Positions 50,874-60,321 of a stretch of 64,000 nucleotides of DNA are shown here, one piece after another. The stretch is from a virus. Numbering within the stretch: the stretch's first letter is position 1; each line of letters starts with the position of its first letter. The position numbers and the translations under genes are program-made. The notes under the pieces were generated by a model. The model saw only the letters and a program-made list of their open reading frames with translations, had not been told where the DNA came from and made no database searches. The stretch is taken from positions 96,072-160,071 of the IMG/VR virus record IMGVR_UViG_3300020057_000001, one strand, 5' to 3'.

Positions 50874-51473
50874 ATGCAAATTGTATTAGACGTAAAAAGT
50901 ACAGACCTCGACAAAGAAGTGACGGAGATCTTGAGTTGCTTGTCGCCGGAACAAAAATCTGAGATGGCATATCAGTTAGTCAATTTAAACTTAAATTCTG
51001 TATCGTCCGAACTAAAGGTTTCTGCGGTCCGTGAAAAAATAATAGCGGAATACGCCGAAAAAGATAAGCACATCCGGTGGAACGATGTAAAAAATGAGTG
51101 GGAGGTCAAAAACCGATATTACGATTACTCTGCGGTTGGCTGGGAGGAACGCGAAGCGCTAGCAAAAGAGACATCCGCCAAGCTTGGCGTGAACAAGTTT
51201 TTTAGATCAGACGTGCTGTCGGCCTTACTAACAGACGCAAAAGCACATTGCGCAACGGCAGTAAAAGAAAGCCCTGAAATGCAAGAAGCGATTGCGCTTG
51301 CCATTTCGGCAATAAAAGAAGAGATCCCAGCCTTGGTGAAACAAGCTATGGTTTTGCAGTTTGCACAACAACTTGAAACATGTATGGCAACAATCAGAGG
51401 GAGCCACACGGCGCACTCTTCCCTTCACGACCAGTTGGTGGTAAGACTACAGAATAAAATAGGATCATTCTAA
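50874..51473 (+). CDS. Hypothetical helical protein, 199 residues
   Basis: The ATG at 50874 after AGGA is preferred over upstream in-frame codons that lack a ribosome site. The protein is mostly helical: a leading strand QIVLDVKS, then charged helices (KEVTEILSCLSPEQKSEM), YYDYSAVGW, a helix EREALAKETSAKLG, and a long C-terminal Ala-rich helical region. No catalytic motif is visible. Function unknown. Confidence 0.6.
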   Translation: MQIVLDVKSTDLDKEVTEILSCLSPEQKSEMAYQLVNLNLNSVSSELKVSAVREKIIAEYAEKDKHIRWNDVKNEWEVKNRYYDYSAVGWEEREALAKETSAKLGVNKFFRSDVLSALLTDAKAHCATAVKESPEMQEAIALAISAIKEEIPALVKQAMVLQFAQQLETCMATIRGSHTAHSSLHDQLVVRLQNKIGSF

Positions 51474-51475
51474 CT

Positions 51476-51604
51476 ATGCGTAATTTTTGGATTCTCGTGA
51501 TGATTGCTCTGATTCCCATTCTCGCCGTCGGTATAGGCGAACTTTTAGGCGTGTGGAATGCCATTGATTGCATCGCACCACCAACAATTGGATGTGAGGA
51601 ATGA
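51476..51604 (+). CDS. Tiny membrane protein, 42 residues
   Basis: ATG 51476 follows the previous stop by two bases. Residues 4-21 are hydrophobic (FWILVMIALIPILAVGIG) and the tail DCIAPPTIGCEE has two Cys. The stop overlaps the next ATG (ATGA), supporting real translation. Possibly a lysis or envelope factor. Confidence 0.5.
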   Translation: MRNFWILVMIALIPILAVGIGELLGVWNAIDCIAPPTIGCEE

Positions 51605-51705
51605 TTTATTTTTGGGCATTACTTTGTTATTTTTCTGTGACTTTCCTGTTAGCCCTGTTCATCGGGCATTTCATCCATGCTGGACAAAGCGATAACCGGC
51701 CCTAA
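51601..51705 (+). CDS. Tiny membrane protein, 34 residues
   Basis: ATG 51601 overlaps the preceding stop by four bases. The chain is one hydrophobic segment (FWALLCYFSVTFLLALFIG) with a short polar tail. Coupled to the 42-residue membrane protein just upstream. Confidence 0.45.
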   Translation: MIYFWALLCYFSVTFLLALFIGHFIHAGQSDNRP

Positions 51706-51722
51706 AACTCGTATTTTAAAAT

Positions 51723-51770
51723 GTAAGAAGACTTGAGCTTGTGGATATTTCTTTTCCTCAAGTCTCTTAC
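51723..51770 (+). promoter_or_regulatory. Long leader hairpin before tube-like gene 3
   Basis: GTAAGAAGACTTGAG and CTCAAGTCTCTTAC pair over 14 bp with one bulged base, around a 19-base loop. AGAGG follows at once, ahead of the start codon. No T-run is present, so it is more likely an RNA processing, stability or translation element than a terminator. Confidence 0.6.
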
Positions 51771-51787
51771 ACAGAGGTATGCGCAAC

Positions 51788-52390
51788 ATGACAACCCCCG
51801 ATGGCAAAACTGCTAAGCCCAAAGCCGCACAAGTTCTCATAGGCGACAATGCGCTCATCGTGGGCGAAAGAGCCAAAAAGCGAATAAGTACCCCCTACGC
51901 CAAGCTCCCAGAAGCCTACGCAGGCGGCAGAGCCATCATCTCTGTAGCCGACGCCACGGTTGCCTTTGTGCAATCAGCCTCTTGGTCAGTATCTGTGGAC
52001 ATGGAAGAGGTCAAAACTGTAGATTCGATCCTACCGTGGGAAATCGCAATCAACCAAGTGCGGGTAAGAGCCAACCTGTCACAGTTTGTCGACCCCGCCA
52101 GTAGCCCTGACTCGCAACTCCTATTCTCAAACGTACAAGCTTTACTGCACCAACCGCTCGTGTTTATTGAGTTCTTTGACAAACTCGGAACTAAAATGTT
52201 TACATCAAAGGGTATGTTCGAATCTATAAGCGGCAGTATCGGAAACGCGTCGCTCGCTACACTCACGGCATCTTTTATAGGGATCGGTTGGGCAACTAAC
52301 ACGGTGCAGTCATTTACCCCCTACGCCGACGACAACCTTTTGGGTCGGGTGCAAGGTGCTTTGAACTCTATTAAAAAGATCGGTTTCTAA
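51788..52390 (+). CDS. Tail tube-like protein 3
   Basis: ATG 51788 has AGAGG ten bases ahead, whereas ATG 51779 sits on top of that site. The 200-residue product has strands like the other tube-like proteins (RAIISVADATVAFVQSASWS, PLVFIEFFDKLGTKMF, GNASLATLTASFIGIGW), and lies after a long accessory insert in the tail block, just before the chaperone-like genes. A tube initiator or a paralogous inner-tube subunit is likely; the exact role is inferred. Confidence 0.6.
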   Translation: MTTPDGKTAKPKAAQVLIGDNALIVGERAKKRISTPYAKLPEAYAGGRAIISVADATVAFVQSASWSVSVDMEEVKTVDSILPWEIAINQVRVRANLSQFVDPASSPDSQLLFSNVQALLHQPLVFIEFFDKLGTKMFTSKGMFESISGSIGNASLATLTASFIGIGWATNTVQSFTPYADDNLLGRVQGALNSIKKIGF

Positions 52391-52442
52391 TTCCCTCCTC
52401 TTGTGCTACCCTTTACTCATAATTTGCGTTTAATCACACTGC

Positions 52443-52871
52443 ATGAATTGCGAACCTATGACAACGTACATCGAACCTTTTCTAGAAGAACGTATGGAAA
52501 AAGCCAAGGCCAAAGCAAAGCGTATAGCGCATGGTAAGGTCGAATCGGAATCAGATTTAGAACAGGTTTTTCGAGCCAGCCTGTCCAGACGCTACAATAT
52601 CCCTGTCTTCGACACATATTTCGACGACAAAACCTTAGACGAAATCGCCTACGAGGTATTCCTACACAAAGAGCTAGACCGAAAAGAATCGGGTGGTACA
52701 GACGAGGACGCTCAAAAAGAACTGACACAAGTCTCGAACGAAGACCGTGAGGACTTGTTTAGCGACCTAGTTGAAGATTCTGAGTTTGCTCAACGGTGGG
52801 CTGAAGCGTCAGAACCACCTCCCCCAACGGAAATAGACGAACTACACTACGAGCAAGGAGAATCACAATGA
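52443..52871 (+). CDS. Probable tail assembly chaperone, first
   Basis: The start is ATG 52443, with ATG 52458 as an alternative; neither has a strong ribosome site. The 142-residue acidic helical product lies between tube-like and tape measure genes, the usual place for tail assembly chaperones that hold the tape measure before tube growth. Its stop overlaps the next ATG by ATGA; I find no slippery site for the ribosomal frameshift used by many phages here. Confidence 0.6.
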   Translation: MNCEPMTTYIEPFLEERMEKAKAKAKRIAHGKVESESDLEQVFRASLSRRYNIPVFDTYFDDKTLDEIAYEVFLHKELDRKESGGTDEDAQKELTQVSNEDREDLFSDLVEDSEFAQRWAEASEPPPPTEIDELHYEQGESQ

Positions 52872-53335
52872 GTAACGAAATTAAGTATTTAGATATTGAC
52901 GTCGTCGGCGAAAACACTGGAACCGTCTACACGGGCACCCTCGAAGTCCGACCTTTCATGACCTCTAGAGGAAAAGTTGAGTACACTCGTCTTTTGAACC
53001 GAGAGACTAAGGGTTTAGTGAGGGATGTACGACCAAACCTGGAGCAGTTTCGACGGTTACTAGAAGCACTCGCTGAGAAAGACCAACCCTTTTCGAAGGA
53101 GCAAGTCGACCTCGTTGTCAACGTAGCTGCGCAGACATTTGGTATCTCTGACCCTGTTGTCGAAGAGATCTCTATTATCGCAGAACTAACTGTGCTGGTA
53201 GAAAAGGGACCCTCATGGTGGAAACCATTTGACCTTATTGACGAAAGTCCCTATGTAGAGATTAAAAAGCAACTTTTAAGCTTGCAAAACCCCACAAAAG
53301 AACAACCCGAAGAAGCGCCAAAAGCCGCCGAATAA
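52868..53335 (+). CDS. Probable tail assembly chaperone, second
   Basis: This 155-residue protein overlaps the preceding one by ATGA. It has an N-terminal strand set (GTVYTGTLEVRPF), then helices with REKTKGLVRD-like charged turns and a C-terminal Glu/Pro/Lys tail. Position just before the tape measure and the coupling to an upstream acidic gene support a chaperone role; the sequence alone is not diagnostic. Confidence 0.6.
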   Translation: MSNEIKYLDIDVVGENTGTVYTGTLEVRPFMTSRGKVEYTRLLNRETKGLVRDVRPNLEQFRRLLEALAEKDQPFSKEQVDLVVNVAAQTFGISDPVVEEISIIAELTVLVEKGPSWWKPFDLIDESPYVEIKKQLLSLQNPTKEQPEEAPKAAE

Positions 53336-53365
53336 AATCTCTTAATACAGTATAGGGGATAACGC

Positions 53366-56300
53366 GTGGCAAGCTTTGAGTTTAAGGGTTTAAAAGACCT
53401 TTTAGCAGACATCCAGAAGATGAAAGCGGAGATATCCTCTGCCACGGGGGACGTAAAGAACCTTGCCGGTGCCTTTCAAGCGTTCAACCAAGGCTCCTCT
53501 CAACTATCTGTTAATAAACAGCTAGTTGAACTGCGCCAACAGATGACCGCTGTGCACGAGACAACCATCAAAAGTCAAATGCAGACGGGTGGTGTGTCGG
53601 GCTTCTCGCAAGGGCTCCAAACGCTCGTTAAATCGCGCAAAGCGGCACAAGAGGGAAACCTCTACACGGCTAACTTTGGTGGTACCCAACCAGCAGGACC
53701 GCCACCCCCTACTACAGAAGCTCCTGCTCAAGGGATGGGTCAAGCACCAAAAGGTCAAGCACGCCCTACTACAGAAGCTCCTGCTCAAAGGATGGGTCAA
53801 GCACGCCCTACTACAGAAGCTCCTGCTCAAGGGATGGGTCAAGCACCAAAAGGTCAAGCACGCCCTACTACAGAAGCTCCTGCTCAAAGGATGGGTCAAG
53901 CACGCCCTACTACAGAAGCTCCTGCTCAAGGGATGGGTCAAGCACGCCCTACTACAGAAGCTCCTGCTCAAAGGATGGGTCAAGCACCAAAAGGTCAAGC
54001 ACTCCCTTTCATGAGCGATTCCGCGCGTTCTTCCGCAGCTATACTAGGGTCTTTAGGTGGTACGCGAGGCGGAGGTCTAACGGACGTCATTCAAGCCCAA
54101 AAGTTTGCATCCGCTTTTGAGCAAAACAAAGAAGCCCGTTCAAAGATTATGACTAATCTTGCCGGACAGGACAGCCTAGTTGCCAAAGACCTTGTCAAAG
54201 CAATGCAGCAAAACGAAAAAACCGTTCAAACTCTGACCAAAGCCATGACGAAACTAGAGGCAGGTATTGTCAAAGCGGAAGCAGGCGGAGACGTCGCAAA
54301 AGCGGACGCTTTGCGCCGACGCTTAGGTGCCGTATCAGGTAAAGTACTTGACGAAGGCGAAAAAGCTGAAGACCTCATGCGATATGGCGGCGGCATGGGT
54401 GGTGGCGGTGGACCAGGAGGACGCCTTGGTAAAGCTCGTGAGTTCGTGGAAAACAACCGAAACGCGTTGCAAGCAGGGGGTATGCTCGTTGGTGCAGCCG
54501 CGCACGGATACATTACATATAGTGAAATAGGCGAACAGATAGAGCGCCGCAATATCAACTCCCCTTACGCCGCAATGCAAGCCCGTGCGCAATCGGAAAT
54601 GGCTGGCGTCAACAGAGAAATGCTGCTCGGCGACCCTACTAACGGACGGTCCTTGTTGCTCGGTGCGGGCGACGTTATGTTCCCTACTTCAGACGCTAGA
54701 ACGACTGGTCTCGGGCTTACGGGAAGAAAAACTAGCGAAACTAATGCAAGACAGACAGCAACTCAAGAACTCGCAGCATCTAAAGCAGAGCTGGCTACCG
54801 AGATTACAAAGATTGGGTTCGGGCTAGTCGCAGCAGTCGGAGCAGCGGCGGTGACCGTAGTCACCGGTGGTGGTGCCGCACTCATAGCAGGCGGGATTGC
54901 AGCGGGGGGATTGAGCGCGGCAGCTCAAGGGCTCAGCGGTCTAAGTAATAACACATACGGTCAATCGCAAGGTGGCTTTGTTGGGTTGCTCTCAAAGCTC
55001 CCTGGCTTGGACTTTTTAAAAGAAAGTAAGAGCGTTGGCTTAGAGAAGAATGTATTCCAAGCGCAACAAGAAGCACAGGTTCAATCGCGCATAGACCAAA
55101 TGCGCAATGACTCGTTAGAGACCCGAGAAGCTCAACGCTTCATGTCAGGATTTAGTCAAGTCCGTGCTGCCGCCGATGTAAAGCGAATGGCGATCGGTCA
55201 CCTCGGTGCCTACGCTCGTTCCGGTCTCGAAGGGATGGACGTCCCTTCCGCCGCAGGCGATCTTATTTCTGCAGGTTTAGACGCAGAGTATGTAAATAAC
55301 AACGTCAAAGTTAAGGGGCGCCAAGCCGCACTTGATAGCCTAAACGTCACGGCGTCCGAGTTTGGTGGAGCCCAGAACACGCTGTCAGGCTCTATGCTAA
55401 ACAACAGAGCAGCTACAGGGCAAGAAACTTCGCAGTTCTTACGACTATCCCGCGCCGGTCTCGGCTCCATGGAACAACTTTCAGGAAACCTTCTAGGCTT
55501 GGGACAAGTTGCAAACACTGGCAACGCCGACAAGCAACTCCGAGAGGTGTTAACCGACGCAGTATCCCTTGGGTTTACTAAGTCGCCCATGTCGCAGAAA
55601 TTTGTTCAAAGTGTTGTAGACCTATCGGGAAGCTTGCGCACCTCGTCGACAGAAACCATTTCCACGGCGATGCGCAACGCAGCCTCACTCTTAGGCGTAG
55701 GTGGGCAAGCAGATATTCGCTCCTTACAAGGAGCAAAAGAGGGATTGGGTGCCTACGCTGCGGTCACAAATCAAACCACTGGTATGGGTGGTGTACTCAG
55801 AGCAGACGCGCTCATGCGGAGCGGAATAACGCTCGCTAAAGGCGGTGGTATCTTAAACGGTATGAATGATTTACAAATTCAAGCCGCAATTAAGCAAATC
55901 GAAAACAAAAAAATTACGGACACCGAGACTGAGACCCTATCTCGGTCTATGGGTCTAAACCTCGACGACAAAAATAACATTACTGGCGACACGAAAGACG
56001 TCCTCGGTAAACTGAAGGGTTTTTCGTCGACCGTAAAGGCACCGACAGAAGCGGTGATCAAAGCGATGTTCAAGACCGAGGGTATGGACTACGACGCGTT
56101 GAAATCTAAAGTATTATCCAAAAATAAAAAAGAAGGGCGAGACGCTTACGCTAACTTAGTCTCCCTCATTCAGGGTACGATTCCGGGTTTAGACACGGCG
56201 GATAAGGCAGGTACTTACGCAGCTCAAGTAACTGGTTATCAGGACACAAGTAAGAGAGGGTCACTTGCTGAACAAATCAGACAAGGTGACGCAGCTCAAC

Positions 56301-56665
56301 GCGGTGACGTTTTTTACTCGGCACGTACAAAATTTATCAACCAGCTCACGTCGGAAGCCAACAACGCTACTACGGGGGACTTGAGGAAAGACCAAGTCGA
56401 GCAATATTTTGCCTCTGGACCCGATGCCCGCCTGAGGTTCTCGGACAAAGAAGGTAAGACCCGTATTGCAACAAGCCCAACTGACTATGAAAATCAGAAA
56501 AAGCAGTTTGGTGGCGCGGCGCAGCTTCAAGACGTCTTGGCGCAAAAGCAAGCGGAGAGTGCTCAAGCTGAAGGTAAGTACGTTTTTGCCACTCTTGACA
56601 ATATTGGCCCAAACGCCAAAGCTGTGCTACAGTCAGTATTTAGCGGCGTTCCTGATAAACGGTAA
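53366..56665 (+). CDS. Tail tape measure protein
   Basis: The 1,099-residue protein starts at GTG. It has a helical N-terminus (LKDLLADIQKMKAEISS), a Pro/Gln/Gly repeat region at about 115-213, long helical segments, a hydrophobic Gly/Ala-rich stretch at about 484-520 (VAAVGAAAVTVVTGGGAAL), and a long helical C-terminus. These are tape measure traits: the length sets tail length and the hydrophobic part may cross the host membrane at ejection. It is the longest tail gene and precedes the hub, as expected. Confidence 0.82.
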   Translation: MASFEFKGLKDLLADIQKMKAEISSATGDVKNLAGAFQAFNQGSSQLSVNKQLVELRQQMTAVHETTIKSQMQTGGVSGFSQGLQTLVKSRKAAQEGNLYTANFGGTQPAGPPPPTTEAPAQGMGQAPKGQARPTTEAPAQRMGQARPTTEAPAQGMGQAPKGQARPTTEAPAQRMGQARPTTEAPAQGMGQARPTTEAPAQRMGQAPKGQALPFMSDSARSSAAILGSLGGTRGGGLTDVIQAQKFASAFEQNKEARSKIMTNLAGQDSLVAKDLVKAMQQNEKTVQTLTKAMTKLEAGIVKAEAGGDVAKADALRRRLGAVSGKVLDEGEKAEDLMRYGGGMGGGGGPGGRLGKAREFVENNRNALQAGGMLVGAAAHGYITYSEIGEQIERRNINSPYAAMQARAQSEMAGVNREMLLGDPTNGRSLLLGAGDVMFPTSDARTTGLGLTGRKTSETNARQTATQELAASKAELATEITKIGFGLVAAVGAAAVTVVTGGGAALIAGGIAAGGLSAAAQGLSGLSNNTYGQSQGGFVGLLSKLPGLDFLKESKSVGLEKNVFQAQQEAQVQSRIDQMRNDSLETREAQRFMSGFSQVRAAADVKRMAIGHLGAYARSGLEGMDVPSAAGDLISAGLDAEYVNNNVKVKGRQAALDSLNVTASEFGGAQNTLSGSMLNNRAATGQETSQFLRLSRAGLGSMEQLSGNLLGLGQVANTGNADKQLREVLTDAVSLGFTKSPMSQKFVQSVVDLSGSLRTSSTETISTAMRNAASLLGVGGQADIRSLQGAKEGLGAYAAVTNQTTGMGGVLRADALMRSGITLAKGGGILNGMNDLQIQAAIKQIENKKITDTETETLSRSMGLNLDDKNNITGDTKDVLGKLKGFSSTVKAPTEAVIKAMFKTEGMDYDALKSKVLSKNKKEGRDAYANLVSLIQGTIPGLDTADKAGTYAAQVTGYQDTSKRGSLAEQIRQGDAAQRGDVFYSARTKFINQLTSEANNATTGDLRKDQVEQYFASGPDARLRFSDKEGKTRIATSPTDYENQKKQFGGAAQLQDVLAQKQAESAQAEGKYVFATLDNIGPNAKAVLQSVFSGVPDKR
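53708..54004 (+). repeat. 42/57-bp repeats in the tape measure gene
   Basis: Six units start with PTTEAPAQ; three have 14 residues (ending GQAR) and three have 19 (ending APKGQA). G and R alternate in AQ[GR]MGQ. Units are nearly identical in bases, pointing to recent expansion. Confidence 0.92.
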
Positions 56666-56676
56666 AAGGATCTTTT

Positions 56677-58674
56677 ATGGTGAGTACAACACAAGCTTCG
56701 ATGCGCTGGCGTTTAGTGGCCTACCAAAACCAAAATCCCTATCCTTCTCGCGACGACAATGATAGCTCAGTTTTTCCTATTATCGTCGAGCAAGGGGTAG
56801 TTTCGATCTCTATCACGCGCGCTAAAAATAACCCAGAAGGTATTGCAAACGTCACTCTTGTAGGGCCTTTAAATGCCGCTATATTTCACGGCAATTGGGT
56901 AATTATTCGGTCTAAAGTCGGAGAGTTTACGAAAGACCCGCGCAACGGCGGAACCAGTGGTTTAGCACCGTCGGCAAGTTCAATTAAAAAGGCTTCGACA
57001 AACGGTGGTGTTACACCCAACCCACTCTACGTCGAGGGGTTACCTCGGTTTATCGGACAGATTGACTCAGTTCAATCGACGTATCAAGTTGACCCAGCTA
57101 CGGGTCTTGTATCTAGATCACACGCCGTGCGCATTCGCGAGTGGTCGCATGTGTTTCGCCAGACGATTAAATTTGACTTGTTTGACCTCTCCCAACAAGT
57201 TGCCACGACGCCCTTTGCGTCTATTCAATCCGCATCATCCGTGCTTCAAAGCGGGTCTATCAGCCCTGACCCGACGGCATCTCTGCAAGCAATCGCAAAA
57301 TCCGTTACAAACCCTTTTGAGTATGTAGCGATCGCCTTGGCAATGGTGTCGGGTATCAGTAAAAACGCGGCAGAACGTGTTACCTCTGCCAACTCAGAAA
57401 TTCAAAAGGCTTTAAACGCGGCTACGTTTTATTCAAACATTGCAACAAAAATGCCATCTATTCCTAAGGCACTTCTGACAGATATGGGCTTAGGGACAAA
57501 AGCCGATCCCGATCGCCCATTTGCTGCTGACGAAAGCTTTGCCTTAATACTGCTGGGTAATCAAAGACCAGGAATAGGTTCGAGCACCGCTGGATCACTT
57601 CTCTCTAACCCTGTTGCCCTACCAGTAGAACCGAGGACTAAAGAATCACAGGTAGGGCCGCAAGGTACTTTTGATGGTGTCTTCACTTCCGAAGACGAGA
57701 TCGTCAACAGTTTTAAAATTCCCCAAGACCGGCCAGTCATGTACGGCTCCCTTGCTGATTTCTCTCAAGAATTCGACCTGTGGGATCTGATAAGCGCAAG
57801 AATAGACGCAGATGTGAATGAAATCTTTACCGACATCTGGTACCATCAAGACGAAGATGTAGTCATTGGACGCCCTGTACTTGTTATGCGAGACAAGCCG
57901 TTTCTTTTAGACCAAATCAGAGAGAACATAGGCGACTTGTCAAAACAATGGTCGTCTTACGACGACCTTCCAAAAGTCTACATTCCTTCGGACCTCATAC
58001 AAGGTATCACAACAAATAGTACGTTCATCGGCGCACCGAACTACACACGCGTAAACGTCAAAGACCCCCTTCTAAGAACCGACTCCTCGGTAATCGCACA
58101 GGCTCAAGTAGCGGGACGCGCAACCAACTTTGCAGCTCAGTCACGCTACGGTGGTATTTTTTTCTCAGTAGACAGTGCTTACTTTGCACAGGTCGGGTCA
58201 AAGTTACCAGAGAGCTACGAGTTTAATGGTGTGGAGTGGTACACAGACCTTAGCAAGCTAATGCAAGGGTGGTACGGTACACGTATCTATTTTCCAAGTG
58301 GGCAGATCATGCTCAAAGACAACAACATCCCTATCATGGTGGGGTGCAATATCGTTTTTAGCGTCGGCAAGGACGTCACCTACGTAGCACACGTGGACAG
58401 TGTATCGTTCTCACACCAAATTAGTCCTCGAGGTGATAGGTCGTCCGCCACAACGATAAGCTTTTCGTACCTAGCAGGTTACGAAGATGGGAAAGCTTTT
58501 GTTCTGGGCGCAGAGACAGTCCAGGATTTATTCGTCAGCTCGAAAGCGGAAGTACCTAGCCTCTATTCAAGCTCGCTCGGAAAACTCGGAAACTTAATAG
58601 GTGGTGAGACCATCCGCACAGCGCAGAAAGCCGTTGCGGCACTAAGAAAACTCGAAAAAGCGTTGTTAGGATAA
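56677..58674 (+). CDS. Baseplate hub protein (gp27-like position)
   Basis: The 665-residue protein begins after AAAAGGA. N-terminal strands (VVSISITRAKNNPEGIANVTLVG, in pieces) and FIGQIDSV with a HAVRIREWSHVFR segment match the early barrel of phage hub proteins such as gpD/gp27, which form the trimeric ring at the tube end. The C-terminal section has a KDVTYVAHVDSVSFSHQ strand and ends in a basic helix. It lies between tape measure and spike, the usual hub position. Confidence 0.72.
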   Translation: MVSTTQASMRWRLVAYQNQNPYPSRDDNDSSVFPIIVEQGVVSISITRAKNNPEGIANVTLVGPLNAAIFHGNWVIIRSKVGEFTKDPRNGGTSGLAPSASSIKKASTNGGVTPNPLYVEGLPRFIGQIDSVQSTYQVDPATGLVSRSHAVRIREWSHVFRQTIKFDLFDLSQQVATTPFASIQSASSVLQSGSISPDPTASLQAIAKSVTNPFEYVAIALAMVSGISKNAAERVTSANSEIQKALNAATFYSNIATKMPSIPKALLTDMGLGTKADPDRPFAADESFALILLGNQRPGIGSSTAGSLLSNPVALPVEPRTKESQVGPQGTFDGVFTSEDEIVNSFKIPQDRPVMYGSLADFSQEFDLWDLISARIDADVNEIFTDIWYHQDEDVVIGRPVLVMRDKPFLLDQIRENIGDLSKQWSSYDDLPKVYIPSDLIQGITTNSTFIGAPNYTRVNVKDPLLRTDSSVIAQAQVAGRATNFAAQSRYGGIFFSVDSAYFAQVGSKLPESYEFNGVEWYTDLSKLMQGWYGTRIYFPSGQIMLKDNNIPIMVGCNIVFSVGKDVTYVAHVDSVSFSHQISPRGDRSSATTISFSYLAGYEDGKAFVLGAETVQDLFVSSKAEVPSLYSSSLGKLGNLIGGETIRTAQKAVAALRKLEKALLG

Positions 58675-58678
58675 CTCT

Positions 58679-59740
58679 ATGCGTTTCCAATCCAGCCCGA
58701 CCACTTTACCCATGATTACAGTCCCTGTAGATGGGGAGATCATAGAAGCTTATCCACCCTCGGACGTGTTTCAGTATTACACCTACGACGTTCTGATTCA
58801 AATACCCCAAGGTACAAAGACAATAGTCTCTAACGCAGTCACGTCGACTATGTTCGGCGGACCTTTTGACTATTTGCAAATGCGCCGCAGGTCGTCGTCG
58901 GACTCTGCTCCTAGCGCGCCCGGGTTACCAACGGAAGATTTAACAGTCGGTGATCGTGTTATCGTCATGTTCATCCAAGGAGACATGAGAAAGCCGTTAA
59001 TCATTGGTGGGATGCCACACCCTAGAATGGCTACTGACCTCCCTACTGAGACAGACGCTCCTCAAGCACGCCTCTCGTATCTCGGAATGACCTTTGACGT
59101 AGACCCTGACGGCGCGTTCGCAATCACACACAGAGGCAACCCCTCTAACGCAGACTTAGCGTTGGCTGTTCCGCCCGTGAATATTCCGACAAAGCTATCA
59201 TTCTTACAGATGCTAGATGATGGGTCCATTGCTCTTGGAGACGCGTTTAAACAAAAAATCACCATGACAGCGAGCAAGGACATTACGTTTGGAAACCCTT
59301 TGTCTACTATTAAGATAGGGCTTACCACACCGGATATCACGCTTGATGCATCAACGAAGATCAATGCGACGGCAAAACTCGCTGTAAGTTTAGCGTCGGG
59401 CTCAAACACATTAAAACTCGACACCGTAGGGCGGTCGATTGAAATGTCTTCTACCGGTACGTTTGCCGTATCTGCTATTCAAAGTGCAAAAGTTTCGGCG
59501 CCGCTCGGTATTTCCCTCGAAGCCGGTATAGCGAAATTGGTAATGAAAAACGGACAGGTAGCGCTAGGTACACCGGCAGGTGAGATTTTTGCCATGTTCG
59601 GGGAACTACTACAAGAAATCATCACGGCGGCTCCTACTTTTTGTGCCACAGCGGTAGGCCCAGGCGTACTGGCTCCAGGGCTGTTAGCGAAAGCTCTAGA
59701 ATTGAACATTAAAATTGCGCTGATCAAAGGAAGCCTGTAA
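58679..59740 (+). CDS. Baseplate spike protein (OB fold plus beta helix)
   Basis: The 353-residue protein has an OB-type front (YDVLIQIPQGTKTIVSNAV and LTVGDRVIVMFIQGDMRKPLIIGGMP), then a repetitive strand region (GSIALGDAFKQKITMTAS, TPDITLDASTKINATAK) like the beta helix of gpV/gp5-type spikes, and a hydrophobic C-terminal helix. The spike pierces the outer membrane and is seated on the hub. It overlaps the next ATG as TAATG. Confidence 0.78.
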   Translation: MRFQSSPTTLPMITVPVDGEIIEAYPPSDVFQYYTYDVLIQIPQGTKTIVSNAVTSTMFGGPFDYLQMRRRSSSDSAPSAPGLPTEDLTVGDRVIVMFIQGDMRKPLIIGGMPHPRMATDLPTETDAPQARLSYLGMTFDVDPDGAFAITHRGNPSNADLALAVPPVNIPTKLSFLQMLDDGSIALGDAFKQKITMTASKDITFGNPLSTIKIGLTTPDITLDASTKINATAKLAVSLASGSNTLKLDTVGRSIEMSSTGTFAVSAIQSAKVSAPLGISLEAGIAKLVMKNGQVALGTPAGEIFAMFGELLQEIITAAPTFCATAVGPGVLAPGLLAKALELNIKIALIKGSL

Positions 59741-60306
59741 TGCCTTTTGACCCGCTTTCAAAATGGAAGAGTAGCTTCAAGACCATGGTGGTACCGACCA
59801 TGGGCGTCGATGGCCCTATAAAAATGGGCATGTGGCTTAACTCACACATTAGCAACAAGCCGATGTTAGACGCCGCCACAGTCTCGTCCCCGTCGTTCTC
59901 ATGCGTGTGGCAACCGGCTATATTTATCGCACAGATGTTAGCAATTCCCCCGTCACTTAGCCCTATCCCGTTTGCCCTTAAACTTGGGCAGGCTTGGGCG
60001 TCCGCCACTCAAGCGAGCGTACTCATGGTGCCGGCTGGCGCTTTTGTTGGGGCTCCTACACCGCCGACACTCTTCTCAGCACCACCCGTGGCTCTCTTTA
60101 ACCCCGCAACTATCGCATCGGGTACCGCATTGATCATTGCTAAAGTGTCGACAGCACCTCCCGCAACTGAATCCGATAAGTCGGCTATTATAGAAGCACT
60201 TTACCAAGCGACAACTCAGCTTGGGGTTATGCTTACTGGGCTTAATTCAATTCCTCCGCCCGCAGGGCCACTCCCTTTAATCGTCCCACTTTGCCCTTTA
60301 AAATAA
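59740..60306 (+). CDS. Hydrophobic Pro/Ala-rich baseplate-region protein
   Basis: The 188-residue protein is rich in Ala, Pro, Leu and Met with no charged clusters; it has several hydrophobic stretches (AIFIAQMLAIPPSL) but also many prolines, unlike a simple membrane protein. It overlaps the spike stop (TAATG), so the two are coupled. A spike-associated or chaperone-like role is possible; I do not recognise the family. Confidence 0.6.
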   Translation: MPFDPLSKWKSSFKTMVVPTMGVDGPIKMGMWLNSHISNKPMLDAATVSSPSFSCVWQPAIFIAQMLAIPPSLSPIPFALKLGQAWASATQASVLMVPAGAFVGAPTPPTLFSAPPVALFNPATIASGTALIIAKVSTAPPATESDKSAIIEALYQATTQLGVMLTGLNSIPPPAGPLPLIVPLCPLK

Positions 60307-60321
60307 CGTAGAGGTGTATAA

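Noticed and set aside
52443-53335. Programmed ribosomal frameshift between the two tail chaperone genes
   Set aside because: No slippery heptamer near the end of the first gene; the genes already overlap by ATGA, enough for coupled translation.
53522-53998. Leftward and second forward frames across the tape measure repeats
   Set aside because: They exist only because the 42/57-bp repeats lack stops in several frames; products are simple Ser/Cys/Arg or Leu/Lys repeats.
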